From Candidatus Dadabacteria bacterium (GTDB lineage Bacteria; Desulfobacterota_D; UBA1144; Nemesobacterales; CSP1-2), in contig JAKEHC010000001.1 of the NCBI GenBank assembly GCA_022615255.1, positions 1 to 14,563 of the forward strand: a stretch of DNA of 14,563 nt, written 5' to 3'. The position numbers were made by a program, and so were the translations under genes. Every line of letters starts with the position of its first letter. The stretch's first letter is position 1. Of the stretch, positions 1-7,081 are shown piece by piece. Below the pieces are notes generated by a model. The model was not told the DNA's origin and searched no databases. It saw nothing but the letters and a program-made list of their open reading frames with translations.

Positions 1-126
1 AGCGGCGGGGCGAAATTTGAGATGGCCAATAAAAGGGTTGCGTCTCCTTTCCTTCTGGCACGTAGAGTACAAAAAATCCAGTTTCAAGTCAGGGAAAAAC
101 TACGGTTTGCTCTCCTTTTAGAACCA

Positions 127-1005
127 TCAACTGTCACTGAAAAACCGAAGTAATTCCTCACATACCGTCGCGGGAGCTTCTTCCGGCAGGAAATGTCCGC
201 ATTCCAATGCCTTGCCCTCTACGTGTTCGGTACGCTCGCGCCACACACCAAGAACGTCGTAGGTACTGTGCACGAAGCCCTTTGCGCCCCATAAGACAAG
301 CAGAGGGCACTGAACCTTCTTGCTCAAGTCTTGTTCGTCATGCTTCAGGTCAATGCTCGAAGCAGCGCGATAATCTTCACAGGATGCATGAATCGCTTCT
401 GGCTGACTGAAGCAGCGCACGTACTCGGCTACCGCCTCGTTCGCGAACTCCGCACCCGGCGCACTCCATCGTTTGAGTTTTTCAGTGAGATAGTAAGCGG
501 GATTGGCGCCGATCATGTGTTCTGGCAATCCATCAGGCTGAATGAGGAAAAACCAGTGGTAATAACCGGTGGCAAAGTGTTGGTCTGTGGTCTTGAACAT
601 GTGGTAAGTAGGGACGATGTTCATCACGCAGGCCTTCTTGATTTTCTCAGGATAGTCGAGCGCCAAACGATGCGTGACTCTGGCTCCGCGATCATGACCA
701 GCCACAAAAAACTCCTGATACCCAAGAAACGCCATCACTTCGACCATGTCTTGGGCCATCGCACGTTTCGAATAGGGGTAATGATCTGCGGTGCTAGTTG
801 GCTTTGAACTGTCCCCGTAGCCTCGTAGATCAGGACAAATAATGTGAAAACTATTGACAAGGCGAGGGGCAACCTTGTGCCACATAACGTGCGTTTGCGG
901 ATAGCCATGTAAAAGAAGCAGAGGATTGCCTGATCCACCATGTACCAGGTTAATTTCAGCGCCGCTGGTCTTTACTTGGGTGCCATCAAATTCTTTTCCG
1001 AACAT
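127..1005 (-). CDS. Haloacetate dehalogenase-type alpha/beta hydrolase
   Basis: A 292-residue cytoplasmic alpha/beta hydrolase. It closely resembles fluoroacetate/haloacetate dehalogenases, which displace halide from a 2-haloacid through an Asp nucleophile. Visible are the HGYPQTHVMW oxyanion segment (residues 33-42), the nucleophile motif GHDRGAR with Asp105, halide-pocket residues His150-Trp151 (YHW) and Tyr212 (CEDYRA), and the catalytic base His271 (GHFLPEEAP). Compared from memory with the Rhodopseudomonas palustris RPA1163 enzyme (Asp110, Asp134, His155, Trp156, Tyr219, His280), spacing from the nucleophile matches exactly at the first four, but the triad acid Asp134 is Asn129 here (codon AAC at 619-621). 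I chose the ATG at 1005 because the family begins there and because an upstream Met at 1107 would run through an attC-like repeat. It is the last gene of a minus-strand run behind the crotonase. Family call is strong; activity on haloacetate is uncertain given Asn129. Confidence 0.85.
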   Translation of the reverse strand: MFGKEFDGTQVKTSGAEINLVHGGSGNPLLLLHGYPQTHVMWHKVAPRLVNSFHIICPDLRGYGDSSKPTSTADHYPYSKRAMAQDMVEVMAFLGYQEFFVAGHDRGARVTHRLALDYPEKIKKACVMNIVPTYHMFKTTDQHFATGYYHWFFLIQPDGLPEHMIGANPAYYLTEKLKRWSAPGAEFANEAVAEYVRCFSQPEAIHASCEDYRAASSIDLKHDEQDLSKKVQCPLLVLWGAKGFVHSTYDVLGVWRERTEHVEGKALECGHFLPEEAPATVCEELLRFFSDS

Positions 1006-1051
1006 CTCTCTACACAGTCCCCCTCTGCTTATAATGGCTATGTTCAGCGGG

Positions 1052-1120
1052 CGCGCCCTGTAACCTTCGGAGTAATCGAAGCATCGGTTGGATGCGCTCC
1101 GCTGCAACCGGTGTTAGGCG
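1052..1120 (-). repeat. Possible degenerate integron attC-like element
   Basis: Read on the minus strand, the segment starts with CGCCTAAC, which fits the attC R-box consensus RYYYAAC, and ends with GTTACAGGGCG, a GTTRRRY-type box disturbed by a three-base CAG insertion. The ends can pair (CGCC-TAAC with GTTA-GGCG). Inside is a perfect 6-bp inverted repeat, CGGTTG at 1085-1090 and CAACCG at 1105-1110, plus a smaller CTTCG/CGAAG pair. Size (about 70 bp), location after the small ORF and orientation relative to it suit a cassette attC. The second box is imperfect and no integrase is visible, so this is tentative. Confidence 0.25.
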
Positions 1121-1189
1121 CTGCATCGGAGACAAAAGGCGTTGTCCGATTTCTTATGGATAAGCTTCAAGTCCAGGGAGAAATCGAAC

Positions 1190-1495
1190 CTATGCCCATT
1201 TCTTCCCCAGTTTCTCAAGCCCCGCCTGCTCAAGATCCTCAGGGCTCATGACAATGCGCAATTGGCAATCCGCATTGAAGTTCAGGAACCAGGGCTCGGC
1301 AAGCGCGGGGATTTCTGACGGCTTGTTTACGTTTACAATCAGAGTCGCCCCTCGGTGTCCATTCTGTTCCGTAAAATACACGGCTTCCGGCTTGATTGCT
1401 TCCAGAATCCGACGGATAGTGGCTCCTGCCGTGCCATTCCGAACAGCGGCATTGAATGGCTCGTGGGGAAGCACAACGTTGAGTAACATACGCAT
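1190..1495 (-). CDS. Conserved small protein of unknown function
   Basis: A 101-residue soluble protein without signal peptide or membrane segment. It has the feel of a small alpha/beta fold: a strand at the start (MRMLLNVVLP), a KPEAVYFTEQNG segment near residues 35-46, a hydrophobic strand (ATLIVNV) and an acidic C-terminal helix ending in LGKKW. I recall similar small hypothetical proteins in several environmental bacteria, some labelled without good grounds as pantothenate-related, but I know of no established function. The start at 1495 is supported by a GAGGAG ribosome-binding site about 10 bases upstream. It lies 84 bases downstream of the crotonase gene and 184 bases upstream of the dehalogenase-like gene, so it is probably co-transcribed with the crotonase. 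No catalytic motif is recognisable. Confidence 0.75.
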   Translation of the reverse strand: MRMLLNVVLPHEPFNAAVRNGTAGATIRRILEAIKPEAVYFTEQNGHRGATLIVNVNKPSEIPALAEPWFLNFNADCQLRIVMSPEDLEQAGLEKLGKKWA

Positions 1496-1579
1496 GATTG
1501 TTTATCTCCTCGTTTTGTTATTTGTCTGACTCACCCTTTACGGGTTATTGAATTGCCTCATCTCGACATGAATTATCCC

Positions 1580-2446
1580 TCATTTAACCTTCCAGAAATC
1601 CGGCTTGCGCTTTTCAAGAAACGCACTTGCACCCTCGATCATCTGAGGAGATTTGAGGAAGAACGTTGCAAGTTCGAGTCCATGTGTGATCTGTGGAGAA
1701 GCCATATCGGAAATGAAATTGATCTGCGTCTTGGCGATCCTAAGTGATTGCGGACTCATTTCTAGCAATCTTTTGCACCATGCGTCAACCTCTTCGTCGA
1801 GTTTGTCCTTCGGCACTACTTTATTCACCCATCCCATCTGTTCCGCCTCTTTAGCCGTATAGCGGTTGCAGAGATACACGATCTCTCGAGCCTTTTTATC
1901 GCCCACGGAGTGTTGGAGCCCTTGAAGTCCATACCATATCGGAGCGCTACCAACTAGAGGGCCCGCTTGACCGAAGATTGAATCCTCCGAGGCAATTGTA
2001 AGATCGCAAAGCATGTTGAGCTCATTACCCCCTCCTATGCAGAACCCATTAACTCTTGCAATAATCGGCTTTCCGCAACAACGCATCGCAGTGGCAAGTC
2101 GGTAATGTACAAGCATATAGTAAGCATCAATCTTCTTCTTTGGATCTACAATCCCGGACAGATCGCCGCCTGCGCAAAATGCCTTGTCTCCGGCGCCGGT
2201 AAGAACGATAACCCCTATGTCGTTATCAATCCAGGCGTCTTCAATCGCAATCGCAAGCTCCTCTCTGGTTTTTGAATCGAGGGCATTTCGCACCTCAGGG
2301 CGGTTAATGGTAACGTGCGCTATACGGTCTTTTTTTTCATAAAGGATGTTGTCGAATTTTAAAGATTTCTTATTCCCCTTGTCGTGCGGATTATTGTTAC
2401 CCGCCTTTTTGCCGTTTTTTGGTTTTGCCGATTCTCCTTTTCCCAT
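1580..2446 (-). CDS. Enoyl-CoA hydratase/isomerase (crotonase) family protein, MenB/BadI-like subgroup
   Basis: A 288-residue crotonase-superfamily enzyme acting on an acyl-CoA thioester. Oxyanion-hole segments are FCAGGDL (residues 90-96) and GFCIGGGNEL (134-143). Glu142 in GGGNE matches the first catalytic Glu of classical enoyl-CoA hydratases. The second Glu position is Gly162 (FGQAGP), as in MenB and 2-ketocyclohexanecarboxyl-CoA hydrolase (BadI), and KKAREIVYLCNRYTAKEA also recalls those subfamilies. However, the Asp that MenB and BadI carry after GS is Pro169 here (GSAPIWYG), so naphthoyl-CoA synthase activity cannot be assumed. The C-terminus (FLEKRKPDFWK) is complete. A Lys/Asn-rich extension of about 30 residues precedes the domain. 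It looks real because an AAGGAGGT ribosome-binding site sits 4 bases before the ATG and no later Met fits. First gene of its transcription unit. Confidence 0.88.
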   Translation of the reverse strand: MGKGESAKPKNGKKAGNNNPHDKGNKKSLKFDNILYEKKDRIAHVTINRPEVRNALDSKTREELAIAIEDAWIDNDIGVIVLTGAGDKAFCAGGDLSGIVDPKKKIDAYYMLVHYRLATAMRCCGKPIIARVNGFCIGGGNELNMLCDLTIASEDSIFGQAGPLVGSAPIWYGLQGLQHSVGDKKAREIVYLCNRYTAKEAEQMGWVNKVVPKDKLDEEVDAWCKRLLEMSPQSLRIAKTQINFISDMASPQITHGLELATFFLKSPQMIEGASAFLEKRKPDFWKVK

Positions 2447-2509
2447 AGCAACCTCCTTGAGATGAGTTTAGTTATTCATCCCATTTAATGCATGAGCCTT
2501 TCTTACCCC

Positions 2510-2539
2510 ATTATCTCACAAAGAAAAAACTCTTGTCAA
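2510..2539 (-). promoter_or_regulatory. Sigma70-like promoter for the crotonase gene
   Basis: On the minus strand a perfect -35 TTGACA (plus coordinates 2534-2539) is separated by 18 bases from GATAAT (2510-2515). This predicts a start of transcription near 2503 and a leader of about 57 bases before the crotonase ATG. The rest of the gap 2540-2640 holds no gene I can support. Confidence 0.6.
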
Positions 2540-2640
2540 TACAAATTAGACTCTTATTTCTTTTTCCTCAAACCATCTGTAGGGCGTCGGAAGAACGATC
2601 AGGGTCGGAATCGTAGATGAGATAAATTCGCCGATTATTT

Positions 2641-3948
2641 TTAAAACTCAAACTGTATAATAACCTTCGTCAAAAAGCTGTTCTGAGATTCAGGAAAAGC
2701 CTTGTCGGGGATGAAGTAGCCCAGAACCAATGCCAGTTCGATATTGTTCTTAATTTCTTCAGTCGCATACCCAAGGACGAGATCAATCTCGCTCCCAAGC
2801 CTTTTGCTCCTTCCGTCCGGCTCGGCATCAATCCCCACATCTCGAAGGCTGTCAGAAGCCTTGTCCTGAAGATAGTAATGATATACAAGATCAATAGAGC
2901 TTTCTTCTGTCAGCTTTATACCGGCTCCGGCTGTAAAGATCGACAGATTGCTCAACTCCGGGTCGAATAGCTCTCCGTAATACAGGAAGTCTGTAGCCCC
3001 GTTGAAACCTCCCTCGTTTGCTTGAAGCCCTGTCTGCCTGAATCCATTTGAGCCAAAGGCATAGCTGAGGGTTATCGATGGCTCTAACGGCAAATTGAAC
3101 ACATATATAGAGCCGAGATCAAAACCTAACCCATTGATATTATTTGACCCATCTTTTCCCCATAGATACGCAAGCTCAAGCCAATATTCAAGGCTGTCAG
3201 TTATTTCCCCGTCTGAATGAAGCCCGAGGAAAATAGAACTTTCATCTTTACCCGAGCGGTCGTCGCGGATAACGACGTATGGGGAAGCATATATCTCCTT
3301 TGCAATCGCATACGTCCCGTAAGCGATATAATTGTTGATTTTCCCAGCCGGGTCGAAATTTAATAAATCCCTGTCCACAAGACCTCCCCGACTTACCGAA
3401 AGCTCAAGTAAAAACCTGGGGAGTCGGAGAAACACCCTCCCCGCATCAAGCTCTGCGTCGTATAGCCACTGGCGTTCGTCATCAAATCGCTGACGCCCGA
3501 GTTGAATCGAAAGCCGTTCGCCTAACAGGTTCTTAAATAAAATATAAGCCTGAACGATTTCGAGGCTGACCTGATCATCCACTTTATCCCCGTCCTCAAA
3601 GATAAATTCTCCGTTTGACTCCACGTTAAAAAACGCTTGAAAGTACCTGCTGGGGTCGAAAGAGAAAGCCACGGATAGTTCAGGCGCTATTGTAGAAAGG
3701 TCTTCATCTTGATCGCCATCCAGGTCGAGGTTTCTTTCAAGCACATATTCAAGCCCAATCTGAGCGCCGAAAGTGAGAAAAGGAGCAATTTTAATTTTAG
3801 TCTCGGGGGGGGCGTCAGGGTCGAATCTCGATTCAGCGGATTCTTCTTCGTCTTGTGGAGAATTTGATTGCCCGTTCGATTCTGTGACACAAAAAGTTAA
3901 TAAAAAAACAATAGTAAATAACGAAAATAATTTCCTGTTTATCTTCAT
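2641..3948 (-). CDS. Outer-membrane beta-barrel protein, alginate-export (AlgE-like) family
   Basis: A 435-residue secreted protein. Residues 1-27 form a signal peptide with a basic start, hydrophobic core and likely cleavage after NGQ. An acidic low-complexity stretch follows (DEEESAES). The rest alternates amphipathic beta-strands and Asp/Gly turns and ends in aromatic-rich IQFEF with a terminal Phe, as expected for BAM-dependent insertion. Family-like segments include the Asp-rich turn DLDGDQDED (residues 75-83), QLGRQRFDDERQWLYDAE and the late GGFNGATDFLYYGELFDPE. Alginate-export family barrels of this kind are often called porins or polysaccharide channels; the substrate cannot be told from sequence. 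Cys20 follows Phe rather than Gly/Ala/Ser, so there is no lipobox. The ribosome-binding site before the ATG is weak. It has the same orientation as the penicillin-binding protein upstream, 184 bases away. Confidence 0.85.
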   Translation of the reverse strand: MKINRKLFSLFTIVFLLTFCVTESNGQSNSPQDEEESAESRFDPDAPPETKIKIAPFLTFGAQIGLEYVLERNLDLDGDQDEDLSTIAPELSVAFSFDPSRYFQAFFNVESNGEFIFEDGDKVDDQVSLEIVQAYILFKNLLGERLSIQLGRQRFDDERQWLYDAELDAGRVFLRLPRFLLELSVSRGGLVDRDLLNFDPAGKINNYIAYGTYAIAKEIYASPYVVIRDDRSGKDESSIFLGLHSDGEITDSLEYWLELAYLWGKDGSNNINGLGFDLGSIYVFNLPLEPSITLSYAFGSNGFRQTGLQANEGGFNGATDFLYYGELFDPELSNLSIFTAGAGIKLTEESSIDLVYHYYLQDKASDSLRDVGIDAEPDGRSKRLGSEIDLVLGYATEEIKNNIELALVLGYFIPDKAFPESQNSFLTKVIIQFEF

Positions 3949-4086
3949 TCACTTTAAGACCGACTGCTCGACTGTTTGATTCCAGTAAAGACCTGTGATT
4001 CTTTAAGAAGATAACCAATTGCTCAAAAATAAAGATTTATGCTTTTTCATGGACACTTCTCTGGTTCGTTTTATCTATGCTCATAA

Positions 4087-4113
4087 TAAATTGGTAAAAA
4101 AACAACCAATTTA
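4087..4113. repeat. Perfect 9-bp inverted repeat between two minus-strand genes
   Basis: TAAATTGGT (4087-4095) and ACCAATTTA (4105-4113) form a perfect AT-rich stem around a 9-base loop. It lies 20 bases beyond the 3' end of the PBP gene. On the minus strand the T-run lies in the loop rather than after the stem, so it is not a textbook terminator. It could be a weak terminator, an mRNA-end stabiliser or an operator for the barrel gene. Confidence 0.4.
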
Positions 4114-4132
4114 CTCCCTATTCCTTAATCTC

Positions 4133-5788
4133 TTAATTTTCTCTCCAAATTATTGCCGAAATCGTCCCTTGGTCCTGAAAAACCTCAAGTATCTCGTCAA
4201 TACTGTTTATAATTCCTACCTCGTTCACATATAGGGCAAACATCAAACGTCTTCCGCTTTTTGCGTTAATGTAACCGGCTAGAGTCTCAGCCCTAAATAG
4301 CACGCCTTGAGCGGTGCCCTGGGCGAATGTTCCGGTCTTGGCGTGAACATTTCCTTTAGCGCCCGCAAGGCTAGGATCATCCTCAAAATCGGTTACAAAG
4401 GAAAGAGAGCCGTCCACTCCCAAAACGGGCAAGGAATCGAAAAACGGGATAAAAACCTTCCTTTCGCTCATCTCTTTAAGGAGTCTTACTGTCGCCTTAG
4501 TAGTGGCGGCACTCTCTCCTCCTCCGCTACCGTCAATAAAATGAAATTCGTCGCCGGGTATTCCGAGGTTATCAACCAGGGTTTTTCTTTCGACTTCAAG
4601 CGCATCTTTGATGTTATTTACCCCTTGAGTTAGTCCAAAGAGCACAAGGCTCACATCAGCGCCAATATTGTAACTCACCTTTAAAATAAGCCTCGTATAT
4701 TCGGAATATGGCAAGGAGACCAACTTGGCGACAAGCGTGTCTGGCGTGTACGAATTCTCCGGCGGAAGTTTCTCCGAAGGGTTCGGTCCTATGAGGTTTG
4801 TGTTAACAGCCACACCCGCTCTTTTTAAAGCCTCTATGAACACAGTACGGGCATAGGCAGAGGGTTCTACGATTCTAAAGGTCTGGATCAAAGGAAATTT
4901 ATTTGTTAGAGGAGGGACGAAACCTATAGGAAGTTGACCGGTTACTGTTCCGAGGCAGTTGTCTTTGCCGAAACAACTAGGAAATTCAGGATTAAGCTCA
5001 ATGTCTTTCTCCTTTCCTTCCGCAACAGTTAATAGACCCGATTTGACGCCAAAAGCCGCTGACCTGGGCCTCCAATCCACTGATGCGAGTTTTCCAAGTA
5101 GGGTTGGATTAATTATTACATCAACAACGTCATCGTTCACAAAAATAGGTCTCACATCGAATTCCCCACGGAAGTTAAAAGGCTCGAAGAGGCGGTCGTC
5201 TATTATAACATCGCCGTTTATTTTTGTTATGCCTGAGCCGACAACCTGTTTTGCCAATTTGTCATATCCTGCTAAGGGGTCGGGAGCAGTCAACTCCGCA
5301 TTGCCAAGCGAATTAGCCTCGTTATGGTCTAAATTTGCAATCGCCATTGTGTCTTCGGGGGTTCTTCGTCCGTCCATTGTCAGGTCTCCGCTTGCTACAA
5401 GAATTAAATCGCCATTGAGGACTCCATTATCATCAACCTGTCCCTGACGGTGAACAAGGGTAATGAATCTATGGTCTTCGCCCAATTCGTTTAAAGCAAG
5501 CCCGACTGAGAAAAGCTTTCTTACCGAACCCGTAAGAAAAAGGGTGTCCGGTTTAAGGTCGTATATCACTTCTCCTGTTTCTAGATCAGCCACTCTTAAA
5601 CCCCAAATCGCATCTTTATATATTGGCTTATTAATTATTTCGAGTATTTCACCTGGTATCTGAGAGCTACTTTTATCTGATTTGTTAGAAATGGTCCCTG
5701 GCAAACCTACAAAATGTAAGATAAACGCAAAGATTATTAAAAGTAAGATAAACACAAGGGTTATAAAAAGGGATTTCCTTCTTGTCAT
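4133..5788 (-). CDS. dacB: D-alanyl-D-alanine carboxypeptidase/endopeptidase, PBP4 (DacB) type, peptidase S13
   Basis: A 551-residue low-molecular-mass penicillin-binding protein that trims or cleaves peptidoglycan cross-bridges in the periplasm. An N-terminal hydrophobic segment (residues 6-27) after MTRRK serves as signal peptide or membrane anchor. All three active-site motifs are present in order: S88-V-R-K91 (SxxK, in GSVRKLFS), S372-Y-N374 (SxN) and K484-T-G486 (KTG). The wide gap between the first two motifs is typical of the S13 class, which carries an insert domain there (DLTMDGRRTPED and GDVIIDDRLFE lie in it). A family-typical ending (FALYVNEVG) is retained. It is somewhat longer than the E. 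coli protein (477 residues). The ATG at 5788 is preceded by GGGAGGAGGG about 10 bases upstream. It reads away from the redoxin gene across a 280-base gap. Confidence 0.9.
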   Translation of the reverse strand: MTRRKSLFITLVFILLLIIFAFILHFVGLPGTISNKSDKSSSQIPGEILEIINKPIYKDAIWGLRVADLETGEVIYDLKPDTLFLTGSVRKLFSVGLALNELGEDHRFITLVHRQGQVDDNGVLNGDLILVASGDLTMDGRRTPEDTMAIANLDHNEANSLGNAELTAPDPLAGYDKLAKQVVGSGITKINGDVIIDDRLFEPFNFRGEFDVRPIFVNDDVVDVIINPTLLGKLASVDWRPRSAAFGVKSGLLTVAEGKEKDIELNPEFPSCFGKDNCLGTVTGQLPIGFVPPLTNKFPLIQTFRIVEPSAYARTVFIEALKRAGVAVNTNLIGPNPSEKLPPENSYTPDTLVAKLVSLPYSEYTRLILKVSYNIGADVSLVLFGLTQGVNNIKDALEVERKTLVDNLGIPGDEFHFIDGSGGGESAATTKATVRLLKEMSERKVFIPFFDSLPVLGVDGSLSFVTDFEDDPSLAGAKGNVHAKTGTFAQGTAQGVLFRAETLAGYINAKSGRRLMFALYVNEVGIINSIDEILEVFQDQGTISAIIWREN

Positions 5789-5985
5789 TAATCTTGTCCC
5801 TCCTCCCTATATTTATTAATCAAACCTGCCGAAATGGGTCAGGCGCTTTTATTAGCTTGGAGGAGAATCATCATTTTCCATATCCTAAATGGATAGTGCT
5901 CTAATTAATGATGTAGGTATCGTATCGGAAAAATCGAGCTCATAACCGTCCTCCCTGAATTTTCTTTAATAAAAGTGCTGTAATT

Positions 5986-6014
5986 TTAACATACCTGGTT
6001 AAATAGGGTATACA
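5986..6014 (+). promoter_or_regulatory. Sigma70-like promoter for the redoxin gene
   Basis: TTAACA (5986-5991) and TATACA (6009-6014) are separated by 17 bases, giving a predicted transcription start near 6021. This lies only about 11 bases before a TTG at 6032 but 53 before the ATG at 6074, favouring the ATG start of the downstream gene. The rest of the divergent gap from 5789 holds the PBP ribosome-binding site and no gene I can support. Confidence 0.5.
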
Positions 6015-6073
6015 TTATTGAGGTATATTATTTGTATCAGGTCGCATTCTGTTCTATTTGTATTCATATAGAC

Positions 6074-6691
6074 ATGAGTAAATATAAGAAGATTTTTCTA
6101 GTAATTTTTCTTCTCAGTTTCATCATACAAACCAAGAGTGGTATAACCAAAGAGGCAGATTATAAGAACGGCTGGAAGCCCAAAGAAGGTTTAGAGCTTA
6201 TTGGAACTAAAGCGCCCTCATTTGAGGGACTAAATTGGCTAAATACGGAGCCTATAAATATTGAGGACTTAAGAGGAAAGGTAGTTCTAATTCGTTTCTG
6301 GCTTGTCGGATGCCCGCTCTGTGAACACACCGCTCCAGCCCTTGTCGAGCTTTATAACAAATATAAGAATGATGGTTTTATTGTAGTAGGTATTCATCAC
6401 CCTAAGTCACAGGAAACAAAAGACCCGGACTTGGTCCGCCGGGCAGTGAATGCATTTGGCTTTGATTTCCCTGTCGCTCAGGATAATGACTGGAATGTGA
6501 TTAATTCATACTGGCTTGGCGTTAGAAAACGCTCATTTACCTCTTCGAGCATTCTCGTAGATAAAAAAGGCATAATCCGATTTGTCCATGACGGAGGGGA
6601 GTTCTACAAAAGCGACACCAACCCTGAAGCCGATAGTGCCTATCATGCAATCGACGAGAAAATCCATGAGCTTTTAAAGGAAAACCCTTAA
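6074..6691 (+). CDS. Secreted TlpA/redoxin-like thioredoxin-fold protein
   Basis: A 206-residue protein with an N-terminal signal peptide or anchor (basic MSKYKK, then a hydrophobic stretch to about residue 20) and an AhpC/TSA-redoxin thioredoxin fold. The fold shows GTKAPSFEGLNWL, then LRGKVVLIRFW leading to the active site C80-P-L-C83, then GFIVVGIHHPK, a VAQDNDW segment and ILVDKKGIIRFVHDGGEF. This arrangement fits periplasmic TlpA/ResA-type thiol-disulfide proteins, so a redox role on exported proteins is likely. A longer reading from TTG at 6032 exists, but the promoter position and the clean signal peptide favour ATG 6074, although no clear ribosome-binding site precedes it. It lies just before the peptide-modification cassette but behind its own promoter. 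The cassette peptide has no Cys, so a disulfide role there is unlikely. A decayed relative lies at 13199-13286. Confidence 0.83.
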   Translation: MSKYKKIFLVIFLLSFIIQTKSGITKEADYKNGWKPKEGLELIGTKAPSFEGLNWLNTEPINIEDLRGKVVLIRFWLVGCPLCEHTAPALVELYNKYKNDGFIVVGIHHPKSQETKDPDLVRRAVNAFGFDFPVAQDNDWNVINSYWLGVRKRSFTSSSILVDKKGIIRFVHDGGEFYKSDTNPEADSAYHAIDEKIHELLKENP

Positions 6692-6709
6692 GAGGTTTGG
6701 TATGTGTTC

Positions 6710-6739
6710 TTGACACCTACTGCAAGCTGTGAGTATAGT
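6710..6739 (+). promoter_or_regulatory. Near-consensus sigma70 promoter for the peptide cassette
   Basis: Perfect TTGACA (6710-6715) and TATAGT (6734-6739) with an 18-base spacer lie just after the redoxin stop codon. Predicted transcription start is about 6746, giving a leader of about 58 bases before the PqqD-like gene. This makes the cassette a separate transcription unit from the redoxin gene. Confidence 0.6.
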
Positions 6740-6803
6740 CAGTTTATTGTTAATACATAAATCGTATATTTTTTATCAAATGAAAGGTGGAGCATGATAA
6801 TTC

Positions 6804-7061
6804 ATGAACGAATTTCCGAAGATGGTCGATGATATTGAGATCAATGAGGTTGAGGACGGTTATGTAATTTATCAGAAAGAAAAAGACAAGGTGCATTACC
6901 TGAACAAAACTGCTGTACTTATTCTGGAATGCTGTACAGGGGCAAACTCCGCTATCCAGATTGGGAAGATAGTTCAGGAAGCTTATGACCTACCTGAAAT
7001 CCCTGAGAAGGAAGTTAATGATTGTCTGAATAAACTCTATCAGGAAGGATTGATTAAATAA
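6804..7061 (+). CDS. PqqD-like RiPP recognition element (RRE) protein
   Basis: An 85-residue stand-alone PqqD-family protein. The family fold is a small winged-helix-like domain that binds the leader of a ribosomal peptide precursor and presents it to modifying enzymes. The conserved pattern is clear: an acidic N-terminal strand, GYVIYQKEKDKVHYLNKTA (residues about 19-37, the beta-hairpin and first helix start), an ECCTGANSA turn, and a C-terminal helix VNDCLNKLYQEGLI. First gene of the cassette; the kinase follows within about 20 bases. The ATG at 6804 sits 11 bases from GGAG (6789-6792), slightly far. Met at 6822 is an alternative start. In this context its probable partner is the small peptide at 7942, which is an inference. 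Confidence 0.85.
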   Translation: MNEFPKMVDDIEINEVEDGYVIYQKEKDKVHYLNKTAVLILECCTGANSAIQIGKIVQEAYDLPEIPEKEVNDCLNKLYQEGLIK

Positions 7062-7081
7062 TTTATATAAAAAAATTCCGT

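Noticed and set aside
331..807. 158-codon plus-strand frame inside the dehalogenase gene
   Set aside because: It is the antisense shadow of a gene with clear family motifs and shows no protein-like features of its own.
1006..1107. Longer start for the dehalogenase-like gene (Met at 1107)
   Set aside because: The extra 34 residues resemble no family sequence and cross the repeat at 1052-1120; the family starts at the Met at 1005.
2565..2640. Minus-strand frame after the barrel stop that reads like IPTLIVLPTPYRWFEE
   Set aside because: It looks protein-like but has no start codon or ribosome-binding site and only about 32 codons; I cannot tell a gene relic from chance.
3889..3891. Cys20 of the barrel protein as a lipoprotein site
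   Set aside because: The residue before Cys is Phe, which does not fit a lipobox; the protein has strong beta-barrel features.
5826..5859. GC-rich hairpin followed by CTTTTATT upstream of the PBP gene as a plus-strand terminator
   Set aside because: The stem is imperfect and no plus-strand gene precedes it; it lies in the upstream leader of the minus-strand PBP gene.
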